Assembly: GCF_024345415.1 (NCBI RefSeq) | Contig: NZ_JAGQBB010000001.1 | Coordinates: forward strand, 124,001-188,000 | Direction of reading: 5' to 3' | DNA from: Synechococcus sp. Tobar12-5m-g | GTDB lineage: Bacteria > Cyanobacteriota > Cyanobacteriia > PCC-6307 > Cyanobiaceae | Length of the DNA: 64,000 nucleotides | Shown here: positions 38,603 through 47,090 of the stretch, one piece after another | Position numbering within the stretch: position 1 is the first letter of the stretch | Layout of the letters: every line of letters starts with the position of its first letter | The notes under the pieces: model-generated | Told to the model about the DNA's origin: nothing | The model's database searches: none | What the model saw: the letters and a program-made list of their open reading frames with translations, nothing else | Program-made: the position numbers and the translations under genes

Positions 38603-39349
38603 TCAGCTGAGCACCACTTCCTGACCGGGAACCACCAGGGGCCGCCGGTGGGGGAGGTTGCCGAAGTGTTCCCGGGCGACGGCCAGCATCTGCTCGTCGC
38701 TGAGGCCGCTGTCGTCGAGAGTCTCCACCCCCACGATCCGCTCCATCAGGTCGCGTCGATGGGTTTCGAGGTAGTGCAGCAGCACCTGACGCATGTCGCT
38801 TTCCCCGGTGCCGTGGCCGAGCAGCAGCACCGCATCGGCGTCGGTCATCGCCTCGGTGATGCGGGCCAGGTAATCGGTGTCGATCGGGGCGCGCTGACCC
38901 GCCTGATCCCGGTCATGGCGATGGGTGAGGTTCTGATCCGTTCCCCAGATCCCGTGCGGACGGAGCACCGCATGCTCCACCTCCTCTCCTTCAAGCCGGA
39001 ACACGTCCGTGCGGCGATGGTCGAGGTGCAGCACGAGGCGATGGGCCTGATCACCACGGGGGGAGGGGGCATCGACCTCGGGATGGTCGGGGCTGACGCC
39101 GGCCTCCTGCAGGAAATGACGCACCCGCATCACCGCATCCGCATCCAGGTCGGGTTGACGCAGTCCAGAACCGGAGTGGATCCAGGTTTCCTGGCCGGAG
39201 GACATCCGGATCTGCAGGCGCCTGTCATCCCGTTGGCTCACCTGGGCTCCGAGCGAACGCAACAGCGCCTCCACACGGGAAGCCCGCACGCCGTGCTGCA
39301 GGGGATGGGCAAACAGGGCCTGCAGGGTCCTGATGTGGTGGCGTCGCAT
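38603..39349 (-). CDS. HicA-like N-terminal domain fused to an eRF1-like domain
   Basis: This is a 248-residue protein. Residues 1-85 resemble the HicA dsRNA-binding-fold mRNase: LFAHPLQHGVRASRVEALLRSLGAQV, then IHSGSGLRQPDLDADAVMRVRHFLQEAG in pieces. The usual catalytic GSH-H segment is replaced by QRDDRRLQI. Residues about 105-248 have LVLHLDHRRTDVFRLEG, ADAVLLLGHGTGESDMRQVLLHYLE and ERIVGVETLDD, which look like the bacterial release-factor-like (eRF1 domain 3) family. Both assignments are by eye. No HicB partner is adjacent. Confidence 0.7.
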   Translation of the reverse strand: MRRHHIRTLQALFAHPLQHGVRASRVEALLRSLGAQVSQRDDRRLQIRMSSGQETWIHSGSGLRQPDLDADAVMRVRHFLQEAGVSPDHPEVDAPSPRGDQAHRLVLHLDHRRTDVFRLEGEEVEHAVLRPHGIWGTDQNLTHRHDRDQAGQRAPIDTDYLARITEAMTDADAVLLLGHGTGESDMRQVLLHYLETHRRDLMERIVGVETLDDSGLSDEQMLAVAREHFGNLPHRRPLVVPGQEVVLS

Positions 39350-39669
39350 GGCAAGGATCGAAGGCTGATTCGACCCTATCGAGGCGGATCCTCACGGGAA
39401 GGTTCTCCGTAACGATCGAAGACGGTGACTGCCAGGAGCGATGGCCCCATGCCGCTCATCAGGCCCCTGGTGATTGAAGTGGTCGAGATGGTGAGGCGAA
39501 ACCTTCACCGGCAGAGGGGGGCGAACCTTCTGTCACTCGATGAATCAGGTGGTTCTCTGACCAACAAATGAGTTGCACCGTTTCCGGTAAACTTGTTGAA
39601 GTCTTTGCCGTCGTTTAGCTCTGGCTGATCCCAGCCTGGTGCAGTGCTGCATGCACGGAAGCGGCTGGG
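39350..39669. other. gene-free stretch with one hairpin
   Basis: This 320-base stretch lies between two divergently oriented frames. I see no conserved coding signal. The main structure is the inverted repeat at 39624-39675. Confidence 0.4.
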
Positions 39670-39675
39670 ATGAGC
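39624..39675. repeat. 13-bp imperfect inverted repeat (hairpin)
   Basis: GCTGATCCCAGCC at 39624-39636 pairs with GGCTGGGATGAGC at 39663-39675, with one mismatch. The loop holds a second short palindrome around TGCA. It overlaps the ATG of the weak frame at 39670. There is no T-tract, so it is not a classical terminator. It could be an operator, a protein-binding site or a mobile-element scar. Confidence 0.6.
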
Positions 39676-40164
39676 AAGGGGAGCCTTAGAGCCGTCCAAA
39701 GACAAGCTTATCGAGAAACACGAGGCGAACAGGCGCCTCACCACGGATTCGCCGAAATGAAACGGCCTACAAGGCAGAAACGCCGCCACCTCAACGAGGA
39801 GATAGATGTCAGGGCCATTAAAGACATTTGCATTCGCTTTCCCGGTGACGTCTACATCTTGGCTGTCTGGTTGGCAATGTCCGATCGATCAAGAAGTACC
39901 TCGACATGCCAATCGCACACTTTCTTGCGCGGCTTGGCCAGCAAGTTTGTGTACTTGTGTGCCAATAACCATCCCAATTCATTGAGCAGAGAAGATGTCA
40001 TGGCCGTTTTTCGGCGGAACGGCATCACCGGCAATCCACTGCAGCGAACGGAAGCAACGGCTAACAAAAGCCTTTCGCTTCCAGCATTCGAATCTACCGT
40101 AGGCAGCTTGGCTGCCCCTATCGCAACAATCAACGATCCAATCGGTGAACCGGAGCCTCTGTGA
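39670..40164 (+). CDS. hypothetical protein, uncertain
   Basis: This 164-residue frame has lower GC than the surrounding housekeeping genes. The middle part (ICIRFPGDVYILAVWLAMS, LASKFVYLCANNHPNSLSREDVMAVF in pieces) has plausible helices, but I recognise no family. There are opposing frames on the other strand. It may be a real accessory gene or a remnant. Confidence 0.35.
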   Translation: MSKGSLRAVQRQAYRETRGEQAPHHGFAEMKRPTRQKRRHLNEEIDVRAIKDICIRFPGDVYILAVWLAMSDRSRSTSTCQSHTFLRGLASKFVYLCANNHPNSLSREDVMAVFRRNGITGNPLQRTEATANKSLSLPAFESTVGSLAAPIATINDPIGEPEPL

Positions 40165-40484
40165 CGCAGAATTTGAAATCATCGTTTTTTTTCGGTGGCC
40201 AGGTTGCCGCCATTGTCATCTGGCTGAGGCGGTACACTGACATTTGCCGATCCAGAGGTGCAAAACGTTAAGGACGTCAAGGAATTCAGCCATTAGTGGA
40301 GATAAGTCAAGGCTTGAGTGGCGAGGCAAGGCCTTGATTGACAGTTGCAATCCTCTGCCCCCTATTGGGCGGCTCGAATAACTTAACTGCATGATCAACA
40401 ATGCTAATGGTGTCGCTGGCTCAGGCGGCTACCTGACTTTGTAAAGTGGTGTAACGTCGTTTTTCAAGCTGGGAGTCAATAGGG
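40165..40484. other. 320-base leader region before the orange carotenoid protein gene
   Basis: No gene seen. Base composition is visibly lower in GC than the housekeeping regions. This stretch should carry the promoter of the downstream gene, but I cannot fix a -10/-35 pair with confidence. Confidence 0.4.
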
Positions 40485-41447
40485 ATGTCCTTTACGATTG
40501 AGTCCGCTTTCAATATTTTTCCCGAAACGCTGGCCGCGGATGTGGTGCCAGCCACGATTGCCCGCTTTAACCAACTGGGGGTCGAAGACAAATTGGCGCT
40601 GATCTGGTTTGCCTACCTGGAAATGGGAAAGACGCTCTCAATTGCGACCCCAGACCCTGTGAATATGCAATTTGCCAGCAGCACACTTAGCCAGATCAAG
40701 CTGATGAATTTTGATGAGCAGTCGCAACTCATGCATGACCTGGCCAGTCGGACGGATCGACCCATTTGTCGCATCTACGCCACCTGGTCAGTGAATATCA
40801 AACTCGGCTTTTGGTACCAATTGGGAAAGTGGATGGAAGAAGGGATTGTTACCCCCATTCCTCAGGGTTACCAACTTTCAGCTAACTCCTCGGCTGTCCT
40901 CCAAGCAATTCGGGTGGTCGATACTGGTCAACAAATCACGATTCTCCGAAATGCAGTGGTCGATATGGGCTTTGAACCCGCGCAGCTGGGGAGCTACAGC
41001 TCGGTGGCAGAACCTTTGGTCCCACCCCAGGACAAGGCCAAGCGCACCCCAATCGCTTCGATTCCTGGTGTTGAACACACAGTGATTCTGGAGTACATGG
41101 ACAACCTGAATGCCAATGACTTTGATGCTCTGGTAAACCTTTTTGCTTCGGATGGTGCCCTGCAACCCCCCTTCCAGCGACCGATTGTCGGTCAGGAAGC
41201 CCTGCTTCGCTTTTTCCGGGAGGATTGCCAGAATTTAACATTGTTACCTGAGCGGGGCATCACGGAGCCCGACGAAGATGGTTACACCCGGATCAAGGTC
41301 ACCGGCAAGGTGCAAACTCCCTGGTTTGGCCAGGATGTGGGCATGAACGTTGCCTGGCGATTCCTCCTCAATCCAGAGAACAAGATTTTCGTTGTTGCCA
41401 TTGATTTACTCGCTTCTGCCAAGGAGTTGCTGAATCTGGCTCCTTAG
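40485..41447 (+). CDS. ocp: orange carotenoid protein
   Basis: This is a soluble, blue-light-activated carotenoid protein that quenches phycobilisome excitation. It is full length at 320 residues, with the N-terminal helical and C-terminal NTF2-like domains. Comparison with Synechocystis OCP from memory places Tyr44, Asn104, Trp110 and Arg155 at the same numbers, with C-terminal Tyr204 and Trp291 in place of Tyr201 and Trp288. The residue expected to pair with Arg155 (Glu244 there) is Asp247 here. GC is clearly lower than in neighbours, which suggests transfer. No fluorescence recovery protein or ketolase gene is adjacent. Confidence 0.95.
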   Translation: MSFTIESAFNIFPETLAADVVPATIARFNQLGVEDKLALIWFAYLEMGKTLSIATPDPVNMQFASSTLSQIKLMNFDEQSQLMHDLASRTDRPICRIYATWSVNIKLGFWYQLGKWMEEGIVTPIPQGYQLSANSSAVLQAIRVVDTGQQITILRNAVVDMGFEPAQLGSYSSVAEPLVPPQDKAKRTPIASIPGVEHTVILEYMDNLNANDFDALVNLFASDGALQPPFQRPIVGQEALLRFFREDCQNLTLLPERGITEPDEDGYTRIKVTGKVQTPWFGQDVGMNVAWRFLLNPENKIFVVAIDLLASAKELLNLAP

Positions 41448-41920
41448 GCTCTCTTCCTGCTGCAGGTCTTTGAGAAGGTGAGCGGTGAATGGTCGCTGAT
41501 GGGCACCGGTCACGATCTCCTCCAGCCGTGAAGGCTTGTCCGAAGGAGTAGCTGTTCAGGGCCGCCACGGTAGTGGCCTGACGGCCCAGGCAAAACCTTC
41601 AAAGCCGTTGAAAGGAAAGCAGTTCAGCTCCATATTGTTCACTGAAGCTGGCTTGGAGTTGCCAGAGCTCCAGCAAGGATTTCCAGATCCTGCGGAGTGG
41701 TCGATGTCAGTGCAACTGCCGATCGCCCGTACATGGGCCTCAACGGCCAACTGCTGGCTCGGAGGGAAGGGATTAGCTCATGGATCGGCTGAATACACCA
41801 TTAGACCTATAGACGAAGAGGCCTTGACGGTCAACGATGAAACCAGCTCATTGAAGGGCTTGCCTGGGACAGGGGCTGGCCTTGGGGCTGCCCGCTGGCC
41901 CAGAGGCCCTGGGCTCGCGG
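41448..41920. other. gap downstream of the orange carotenoid protein gene
   Basis: No confident gene. On the minus strand a short frame ending about 41389 reads RLEEIVTGAHQRPFTAHLL and LQQEESLRSQIQQLLG, with a GGAGGA motif ahead of a GTG. It is preceded by a stop and overlaps the end of the neighbouring gene, so it is more likely a remnant. Nothing here resembles the fluorescence recovery protein. Confidence 0.4.
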
Positions 41921-42106
41921 CTAAACCGCTTCGAGAACAGCCTCGCTGAGCTGGTGCTGGGGAACGGCAAACGGGGGTGAGCCCTGCTTGGAGAGGGGCC
42001 AGCGACGGACCCAGCAGCGGTCCCCGTCATCGTCGACGCTGAGGATTTGATAGATGGAGTCATCTTTGCCGGAGAGCCGAACAAAGGTGCCTTGCTGAAG
42101 CGTCAT
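41921..42106 (-). CDS. small SH3-like conserved protein
   Basis: This is a 61-residue protein: MTLQQGTFVRLSGKDD, then YQILSVDDDGDRCWVRRWPLS and a short tail. The alternating strands with VRLSG and CWVRRWP suggest a small beta-barrel (SH3-like) fold, seen in short cyanobacterial proteins of unknown function. A GAGGAA ribosome-binding site lies 5-10 nt ahead of the ATG at 42106. I know of no function. Confidence 0.65.
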   Translation of the reverse strand: MTLQQGTFVRLSGKDDSIYQILSVDDDGDRCWVRRWPLSKQGSPPFAVPQHQLSEAVLEAV

Positions 42107-42819
42107 GGTGAAGTTCCTCAGGAGAGGACAGTGGTGGATGTCGCCCAGGGATCCGGGCTTGATCGGCCTTCAACGTAACGGAGTATTTCGGTGAATTGAC
42201 AGGCAGTCATGGATTGGTCATCAGGTTGAGCGGTTGCTGACCAAGCCGGGTCCAAAGGCTGCCCGCGGCTGCCCTCGGGCTGGCATGAATACCCATTGCC
42301 AGCCAAAGGACGTGGGCCGACACTGTCATCATTGAACCGGAGGCTCCCTTGACGGACGACACTCCCCCCAACCAGGTGTCAGGAGCGCGCTGACGTTCTG
42401 GACCCTGCTCCAACAGTCTCGTTGAATCACCTGGTTTCCGGATTTCCATTTCTGGACAACGTTGTTGCCGATGCATCGTTTCAGGTGCCCCCGGCTCATC
42501 GAAACCAATTCTTGAACGTCAATGGCCCCAGGCGCCAACGCCAGCAAGCTCCGCCCCACAACCCAACACCCCCTCCCAGACCCGTCGCTTGAACCTTCGG
42601 CAGCCCCGCTCCCACGGCGCAGCCACCCCTAGACGCAAAGCCCGGTGACCTCGTCATCGGGCTTTGTTGTGCTGGGCATGGGCCATCGGGTCGGCCGTGG
42701 GGGCGTCGAAGCGGCTGGACCCGACGGATTCCAGCTACAACAGATCAGAAGAACCTCAAGCAGGCAACAAGGGCGCGCCCAAGCGGAACCAGCCACGGAT
42801 CGACCCTTGCATTCCCTTG
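42107..42819. other. gene-free stretch before the polyketide cluster
   Basis: About 710 bases hold no convincing coding frame. They contain a strong hairpin at 42637-42665. The three-gene cluster promoter is expected between the hairpin and 42820. Confidence 0.45.
42637..42665. terminator. terminator-like hairpin
   Basis: AAAGCCCG (42637-42644) pairs with CGGGCTTT (42658-42665), and an inner TGAC/GTCA pair extends the stem around a CTC loop. The A/T ends give short T runs on both strands, so it could act in either direction. It insulates the polyketide cluster from upstream sequence. Confidence 0.7.
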
Positions 42820-43956
42820 ATGCCCACTGTTCTGGAAGCGATCGCGGTCGCCACGCCACCGTTCAGGCGATCCCAGCAGCAGCTGGCCACGTTCATGGCC
42901 AGGATCGAGGGGGTTCCTGGCGGTCTGCGGGGCCGCATCGCCGATATCTTCAGCCGTTCGGGAATCGAGCAGCGCTACAGCTGCCTGGCTGATTTTGGCC
43001 TGGAGGCGGACGCCTTCGGCTTTTTCCCCAGCAACTGGGCGCTCTCTCCACCGCCCAGCACCGCAGCACGCAACAGGGCGTATCGCGCCTGTGCCCCTCC
43101 GCTCGCTGAGGCTGTGGCCCAGCAGGCCCTGGAGCAAGCCGCCTGCGCGGCCTCGGAGATCACCCATCTCCTGGTGGTGAGTTGCACGGGCTTCTTCGCC
43201 CCCGGACTCGACGTTCTCCTGATTCAGCGTCTGGGGTTGCCGGTGGCCACGGAGCGAACCCTGATCGGCTTCATGGGCTGCAACGCGGCGTTCCATGGCC
43301 TGAAACTGGCCCACGGGATCTGTCAGGCCAGCGGCCATGCCGGGGCCGAGGGCCAGGGCATCGTGAAGGTGCTGATGGTGTGCGTCGAGCTCTGCTCCCT
43401 GCACATCCAGATTCCTACCAGCCTGGAGGACGTGGTGACGAATGCACTGTTCGGGGATGGGGCCGCGGCCGTCGTGCTCTCGCCCGGAGATCCTCGCCCT
43501 GGCCAGCTTGCCTACCTTGATAGCGCCTGCACGATCGCCGCACACACGCTTGAGGCGATGGACTGGGAGATTGGCGACACCGGCTTTCTGATGCGTTTGT
43601 CGGCCACTGTTCCGCAACTGATCCAGCAGACCCTGCCTGATTGTCTTGGGCCGTGGCTCCGCCGCCATGGCCTGGGCCGCGACGACCTGGCGTTCTGGGC
43701 GGTCCATCCCGGCGGTCGCCTGATCCTCGATCAGGTTCAGAAGGACCTGGGGCTCTCGCCCATGGCCCTCCAAGACTCCTACGACGTTCTACGGGAGTTC
43801 GGCAACATGAGTTCCCCCACCATCCTGTTCATCCTCAAGCGCTGGATGGAGGCCGCTTCGGCCAGGCCGGGCCAGGCAGCAGGGAAGGGGCTGGCCCTGG
43901 GCTTCGGCCCTGGACTCTCGATCGAAGGCGCCCTGTTCGCCCACGCGGAGGGATGA
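42820..43956 (+). CDS. type III polyketide synthase
   Basis: This is a chalcone/stilbene-synthase-fold enzyme that extends an acyl starter with malonyl-CoA and cyclises the product. It has 378 residues from ATG at 42820 (MPTVLEAIAVATPP). The catalytic triad is Cys122 (VVSCTGFFAPGLD), His296 (WAVHPGGR) and Asn329 (EFGNMSSPT). GFMGCNAAFHGLK and NALFGDGAAAVVL are family motifs. It overlaps the methyltransferase gene by 4 nt. With the two downstream genes it matches the alkylresorcinol (hierridin-type) cluster known from Cyanobium. Confidence 0.94.
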   Translation: MPTVLEAIAVATPPFRRSQQQLATFMARIEGVPGGLRGRIADIFSRSGIEQRYSCLADFGLEADAFGFFPSNWALSPPPSTAARNRAYRACAPPLAEAVAQQALEQAACAASEITHLLVVSCTGFFAPGLDVLLIQRLGLPVATERTLIGFMGCNAAFHGLKLAHGICQASGHAGAEGQGIVKVLMVCVELCSLHIQIPTSLEDVVTNALFGDGAAAVVLSPGDPRPGQLAYLDSACTIAAHTLEAMDWEIGDTGFLMRLSATVPQLIQQTLPDCLGPWLRRHGLGRDDLAFWAVHPGGRLILDQVQKDLGLSPMALQDSYDVLREFGNMSSPTILFILKRWMEAASARPGQAAGKGLALGFGPGLSIEGALFAHAEG

Positions 43957-44741
43957 CACCCATGGACGTGAAGCTCAGGCTGTTTCCCTCCTTCCAGTCG
44001 CGCAGCGAAGAGGACGAGCTGATGGACGATTTCTCCATCACCGATCAGCGGCTCACCGGCGCCCTGGAACAGCTGCGGGTGGTGAACCAGGTTCTCGGTG
44101 GCTACAGCGCGCCGATGAAAGCGTTGAGGCCCCTGCTGCTGGAACGCCACAACGAGCCGATTCGCATTCTTGATCTGGGAACCGGCATCGCCGATTTCCC
44201 GGAATACCTGGTGCGCTGGGCTGCCAGCCAATCACCACCTTGTGCCATCAAAGTGGTGGCCGTCGATGCCAACCCGGCCACCGTGGCCCACGCCCGCCGG
44301 TCGCTGGCACAACGGCTGCCGGAGGAGTTGCAGGGGGCCATCGACGTTCAGGTGGCCGATGCGCTGGCCCTGCCCTACGGCGATGGCTCCTTCGATGTGG
44401 TGATCGCCTCGATGTTCCTGCACCATTTCGCTCACCAAAAAGCGGTGACGGTGGTGCAAGCGATGCAGCGCATCTCCCGCCGGGGAATCATCATCAACGA
44501 CCTGCAGCGCCATCCGCTCGCCTACTACGGCATCGCCGGGCTGACCCGCCTGCTGAGGGCCTCGGAAATGATGCAGAACGATGGTCCCCTTTCTGTGTTG
44601 CGGGGCTTTCAGGCCCAGGAACTCCGGAGCATCGCGGCGGACGCCGGGCTGCGGGAGGTCTCGATTCAGTGGTGCTGGGCGTTTCGTTGGCTGTTGACCA
44701 ACCTGGCTGTGGAGCACCCCGCGATGAACGCCCTCGCTTGA
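43953..44741 (+). CDS. class I SAM-dependent methyltransferase
   Basis: This is a 262-residue methyltransferase. Motif I is RILDLGTGIADFPEYL, motif II has VVAVDANPATVAHARR, and FDVVIASMFLHHF follows. The N-terminal DDFSITDQRLTGALEQLRVVN is a substrate-side extension. It likely methylates a ring hydroxyl of the polyketide product. It starts within the PKS stop codon (ATGA), and the next gene begins 3 nt after its stop. An ATG 9 nt downstream is an alternative start. Confidence 0.9.
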   Translation: MTPMDVKLRLFPSFQSRSEEDELMDDFSITDQRLTGALEQLRVVNQVLGGYSAPMKALRPLLLERHNEPIRILDLGTGIADFPEYLVRWAASQSPPCAIKVVAVDANPATVAHARRSLAQRLPEELQGAIDVQVADALALPYGDGSFDVVIASMFLHHFAHQKAVTVVQAMQRISRRGIIINDLQRHPLAYYGIAGLTRLLRASEMMQNDGPLSVLRGFQAQELRSIAADAGLREVSIQWCWAFRWLLTNLAVEHPAMNALA

Positions 44742-44743
44742 CC

Positions 44744-45880
44744 ATGCACGACGCGATCATCATCGGGGCCGGCCTGGCCGGTTGCGGCCTGGCCATCCAG
44801 CTGGCCCAGCAGGGCCAGCGGGTGCTGCTGCTGGAACAACAGCGCTATCCCACCCACAAACTCTGCGGTGAATTCCTCTCCACAGAGGTGACGGCGATCT
44901 TCGAGCGCCTCGGCATCCTTGAAGCGGTTCAGGCCGCCGGTGCGGTGCCGATTCGCCGGGCCAGCCTCACCACCTGCACGGGGGAATCGTTCCGCACCCA
45001 CCTGCCGGGGACGGCGCTGGGGCTCAGCCGCTATGCGTTGGATCGGATCCTCTGGCAGCGGGCCCTGGAGGTGGGGGCCACCTGCCTCGACCGCACGCCC
45101 GTCACAGCGATCGATGGCAACCTGGCCGAGGGTTTCACGGTGTCCACGGCCGCAGGGTTCCACCGGGCGCGGCTGGCATTCGGGGCCTACGGCAAGTGCT
45201 CACGGCTGGATCGGCAGCGGGGCCGCCGGTTCGCGGCCCGTCCCAATCCGTTCGTGGCGGTGAAGGGGCACTACACGGGCCTCAGCCTGGCGGAAACGGT
45301 GGAGCTCCATGCCTTTCCCGGCGGCTACTGCGGGCTTTCAGAGATCGAAGCGGGCGTGATCAACGTCTGCTGGATCGGCCATGGGGGCCTGATGCGATCC
45401 GCTGCCGCGGGGCTGCCCCCAACGGAGCCCTTCTCCAGGGCCGTGCTGCGCCGCAACTCCTCTCTGGCCAGCCGTTTGGAGGCCATGACCCCCGTGGCCG
45501 GAGCCTCGCAGGCCCTGGGGCAGATCAGCTTCGCCTTGAAGGGCACCTTCGACGACGACCTCTGGATGATCGGCGACACGGCCGGCATGATCGCCCCCCT
45601 CTGTGGCGATGGCATGGCGATGGCCCTGGGGTCCGCCGACCTGGCCCTGCCGATTGCCCTGGCCTTTCTGGGGGGCCACATCGAGCCGAAGCTCGTGAAA
45701 GGCCGCTACCGTCAGGGCTGGAACCGGGCCTTCCGAAGGCGGCTGCAGCTGGGCCGCTGCCTGCAGCAGGGTCTCCTCCATCCCGCGGTCGCGCGGCTGG
45801 CGGTGGGGCTTTGCGGGAGCCGCCCAGCCCTCGGTGATGCCTTGATTCGCGCCACCCGGGGGGCCGAGCGGGCCCGATGA
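44744..45880 (+). CDS. FAD-dependent oxidoreductase (geranylgeranyl reductase family)
   Basis: This is a 378-residue flavoprotein. The N-terminal dinucleotide-binding motif is AIIIGAGLAGCGLAIQLAQQG, followed by LLEQQRYPTHKLCGEF. The second FAD motif is MIGDTAGMIAPLCGDGMAMAL. Its family includes hydroxylases and reductases acting on lipophilic aromatic or isoprenoid substrates. In the cluster it probably hydroxylates the alkylresorcinol ring. The reaction is inferred from context. Confidence 0.88.
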   Translation: MHDAIIIGAGLAGCGLAIQLAQQGQRVLLLEQQRYPTHKLCGEFLSTEVTAIFERLGILEAVQAAGAVPIRRASLTTCTGESFRTHLPGTALGLSRYALDRILWQRALEVGATCLDRTPVTAIDGNLAEGFTVSTAAGFHRARLAFGAYGKCSRLDRQRGRRFAARPNPFVAVKGHYTGLSLAETVELHAFPGGYCGLSEIEAGVINVCWIGHGGLMRSAAAGLPPTEPFSRAVLRRNSSLASRLEAMTPVAGASQALGQISFALKGTFDDDLWMIGDTAGMIAPLCGDGMAMALGSADLALPIALAFLGGHIEPKLVKGRYRQGWNRAFRRRLQLGRCLQQGLLHPAVARLAVGLCGSRPALGDALIRATRGAERAR

Positions 45881-45902
45881 TGGCCCCAGAACCCGGCGCC
45901 CC

Positions 45903-47090
45903 ATGCTTCGCCTGATCCACACGGCCGACTGGCAGATCGGCAAGCCCTACGGCAAGGTCGCCGATCCACGCAAACGGTTCCTGCTCCAGGAGGAACGGCT
46001 CCGGGCCATCGAGCGGATCGCCGCGGTGGTGCGGCAGCGGCAAGCCCGTCTGGTGCTGGTGGCCGGCGACCTGTTCGACTCCCCCACCGTGGCCCCGACC
46101 GCCGTGCTCGAGGTGCTTGAAGCGATCGGCGCCATGGCGGTGCCGGTGCTGGTGATCCCCGGCAACCACGACCATGGCGCCCCCGGCACGGTGTGGCATC
46201 GCGATGACTTCCAGCGAGAGCAGGCCCGCCGCGCCCCCAACCTGCAGCTGCTGCTCCACCGCGCTCCCTGGGTGCGGGAGGAGCTCGTGATCTTGCCCTG
46301 CCCGCTGTTGCGCCAGGCCGACAGCGCCGATCCGACCGCCTGGATCGCCAGCCTTGACTGGTCGGCCCTGCCGGCGGACCGGCCGCGCCTCGTGCTCGCC
46401 CATGGCGGCATCCAGGGATTTGGTGCCCGCGACTACGACGCCGACGGCGAGGCACGGGGCGGCGCCCACAACAAGCTGGATCTGGCCCGCCTGCCCGATC
46501 TGGAAATCGACTACATCGCCCTCGGCGATTGGCACAACCTCAAGGCGGTGTCTGCCAAGGCCTGGTACCCCGGCACACCCGAACCGGATCGCTTCGACCA
46601 GGGCGAGGGCAACCAGCGGGGCCAGGTGCTCCAGGTGGAGCTGGAACGGGGCGCCCCGCCGCTGGTGGAGGCCATCCCCACCGGCCGGCTGGGCTGGCAC
46701 CAGCGCAGCGTTCGCTTCCACTCCGACGACGATCTGGAGCGACTCGCGATCGAGCTGGAGCGCCTGATCGGCGGGCGGGTGTCCCAGGACCTGCTCCAAC
46801 TCGAGGTGAGCGGCCAGCTCAGCCTCGGCGCCCACCAGCGCTACCAGGCCCTGATGGCGGGGCTTGAGGATCAGTTGCTGCGCCTCAAGCGCAAGGGCCA
46901 CTGCGACACCGCACCCCGGGCCGAGGAGCTGGCCCAGCTGGTGGAGCGCCCGGGGGACCCCCTGATCGCGGGGGTGGCAGCCCAGCTGCAGCGGCGGCTC
47001 GATCAACAGGAACAGGCCGGCGACGAGGCTTCAGCCCGCCTCACCCGCCTGGCCCTCGGCGAGCTGTTCGGTTTCGCCACACGCCCCTGA
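45903..47090 (+). CDS. SbcD/Mre11-like DNA repair exonuclease
   Basis: This is a calcineurin-type nuclease of 395 residues. Metal motifs are HTADWQIGK, VAGDLFDSP, IPGNHDHG, LAHGGIQ and ALGDWHN. The first motif has Gln where the common form has His (DxH), a variant whose effect is unknown. A capping/C-terminal region follows with weak similarity. It is coupled to the Rad50-like gene downstream, 32 nt away across a tandem repeat, so the two proteins probably form a nuclease-ATPase complex. Confidence 0.88.
   Translation: MLRLIHTADWQIGKPYGKVADPRKRFLLQEERLRAIERIAAVVRQRQARLVLVAGDLFDSPTVAPTAVLEVLEAIGAMAVPVLVIPGNHDHGAPGTVWHRDDFQREQARRAPNLQLLLHRAPWVREELVILPCPLLRQADSADPTAWIASLDWSALPADRPRLVLAHGGIQGFGARDYDADGEARGGAHNKLDLARLPDLEIDYIALGDWHNLKAVSAKAWYPGTPEPDRFDQGEGNQRGQVLQVELERGAPPLVEAIPTGRLGWHQRSVRFHSDDDLERLAIELERLIGGRVSQDLLQLEVSGQLSLGAHQRYQALMAGLEDQLLRLKRKGHCDTAPRAEELAQLVERPGDPLIAGVAAQLQRRLDQQEQAGDEASARLTRLALGELFGFATRP

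Noticed and set aside
41389-41500. Short minus-strand peptide antisense to the end of the orange carotenoid protein gene
   Set aside because: It is only about 36 codons from GTG and has no family. It reads like a gene end but has a stop just upstream, so it is probably a remnant.
41536-41949. 137-codon plus-strand frame, candidate fluorescence recovery protein
   Set aside because: It shows no similarity to FRP as I remember it, is low-complexity at the end, and has no clear ribosome-binding site.
42207-42476. 89-codon minus-strand frame
   Set aside because: It has no conserved pattern, and overlapping frames on both strands look equally random.
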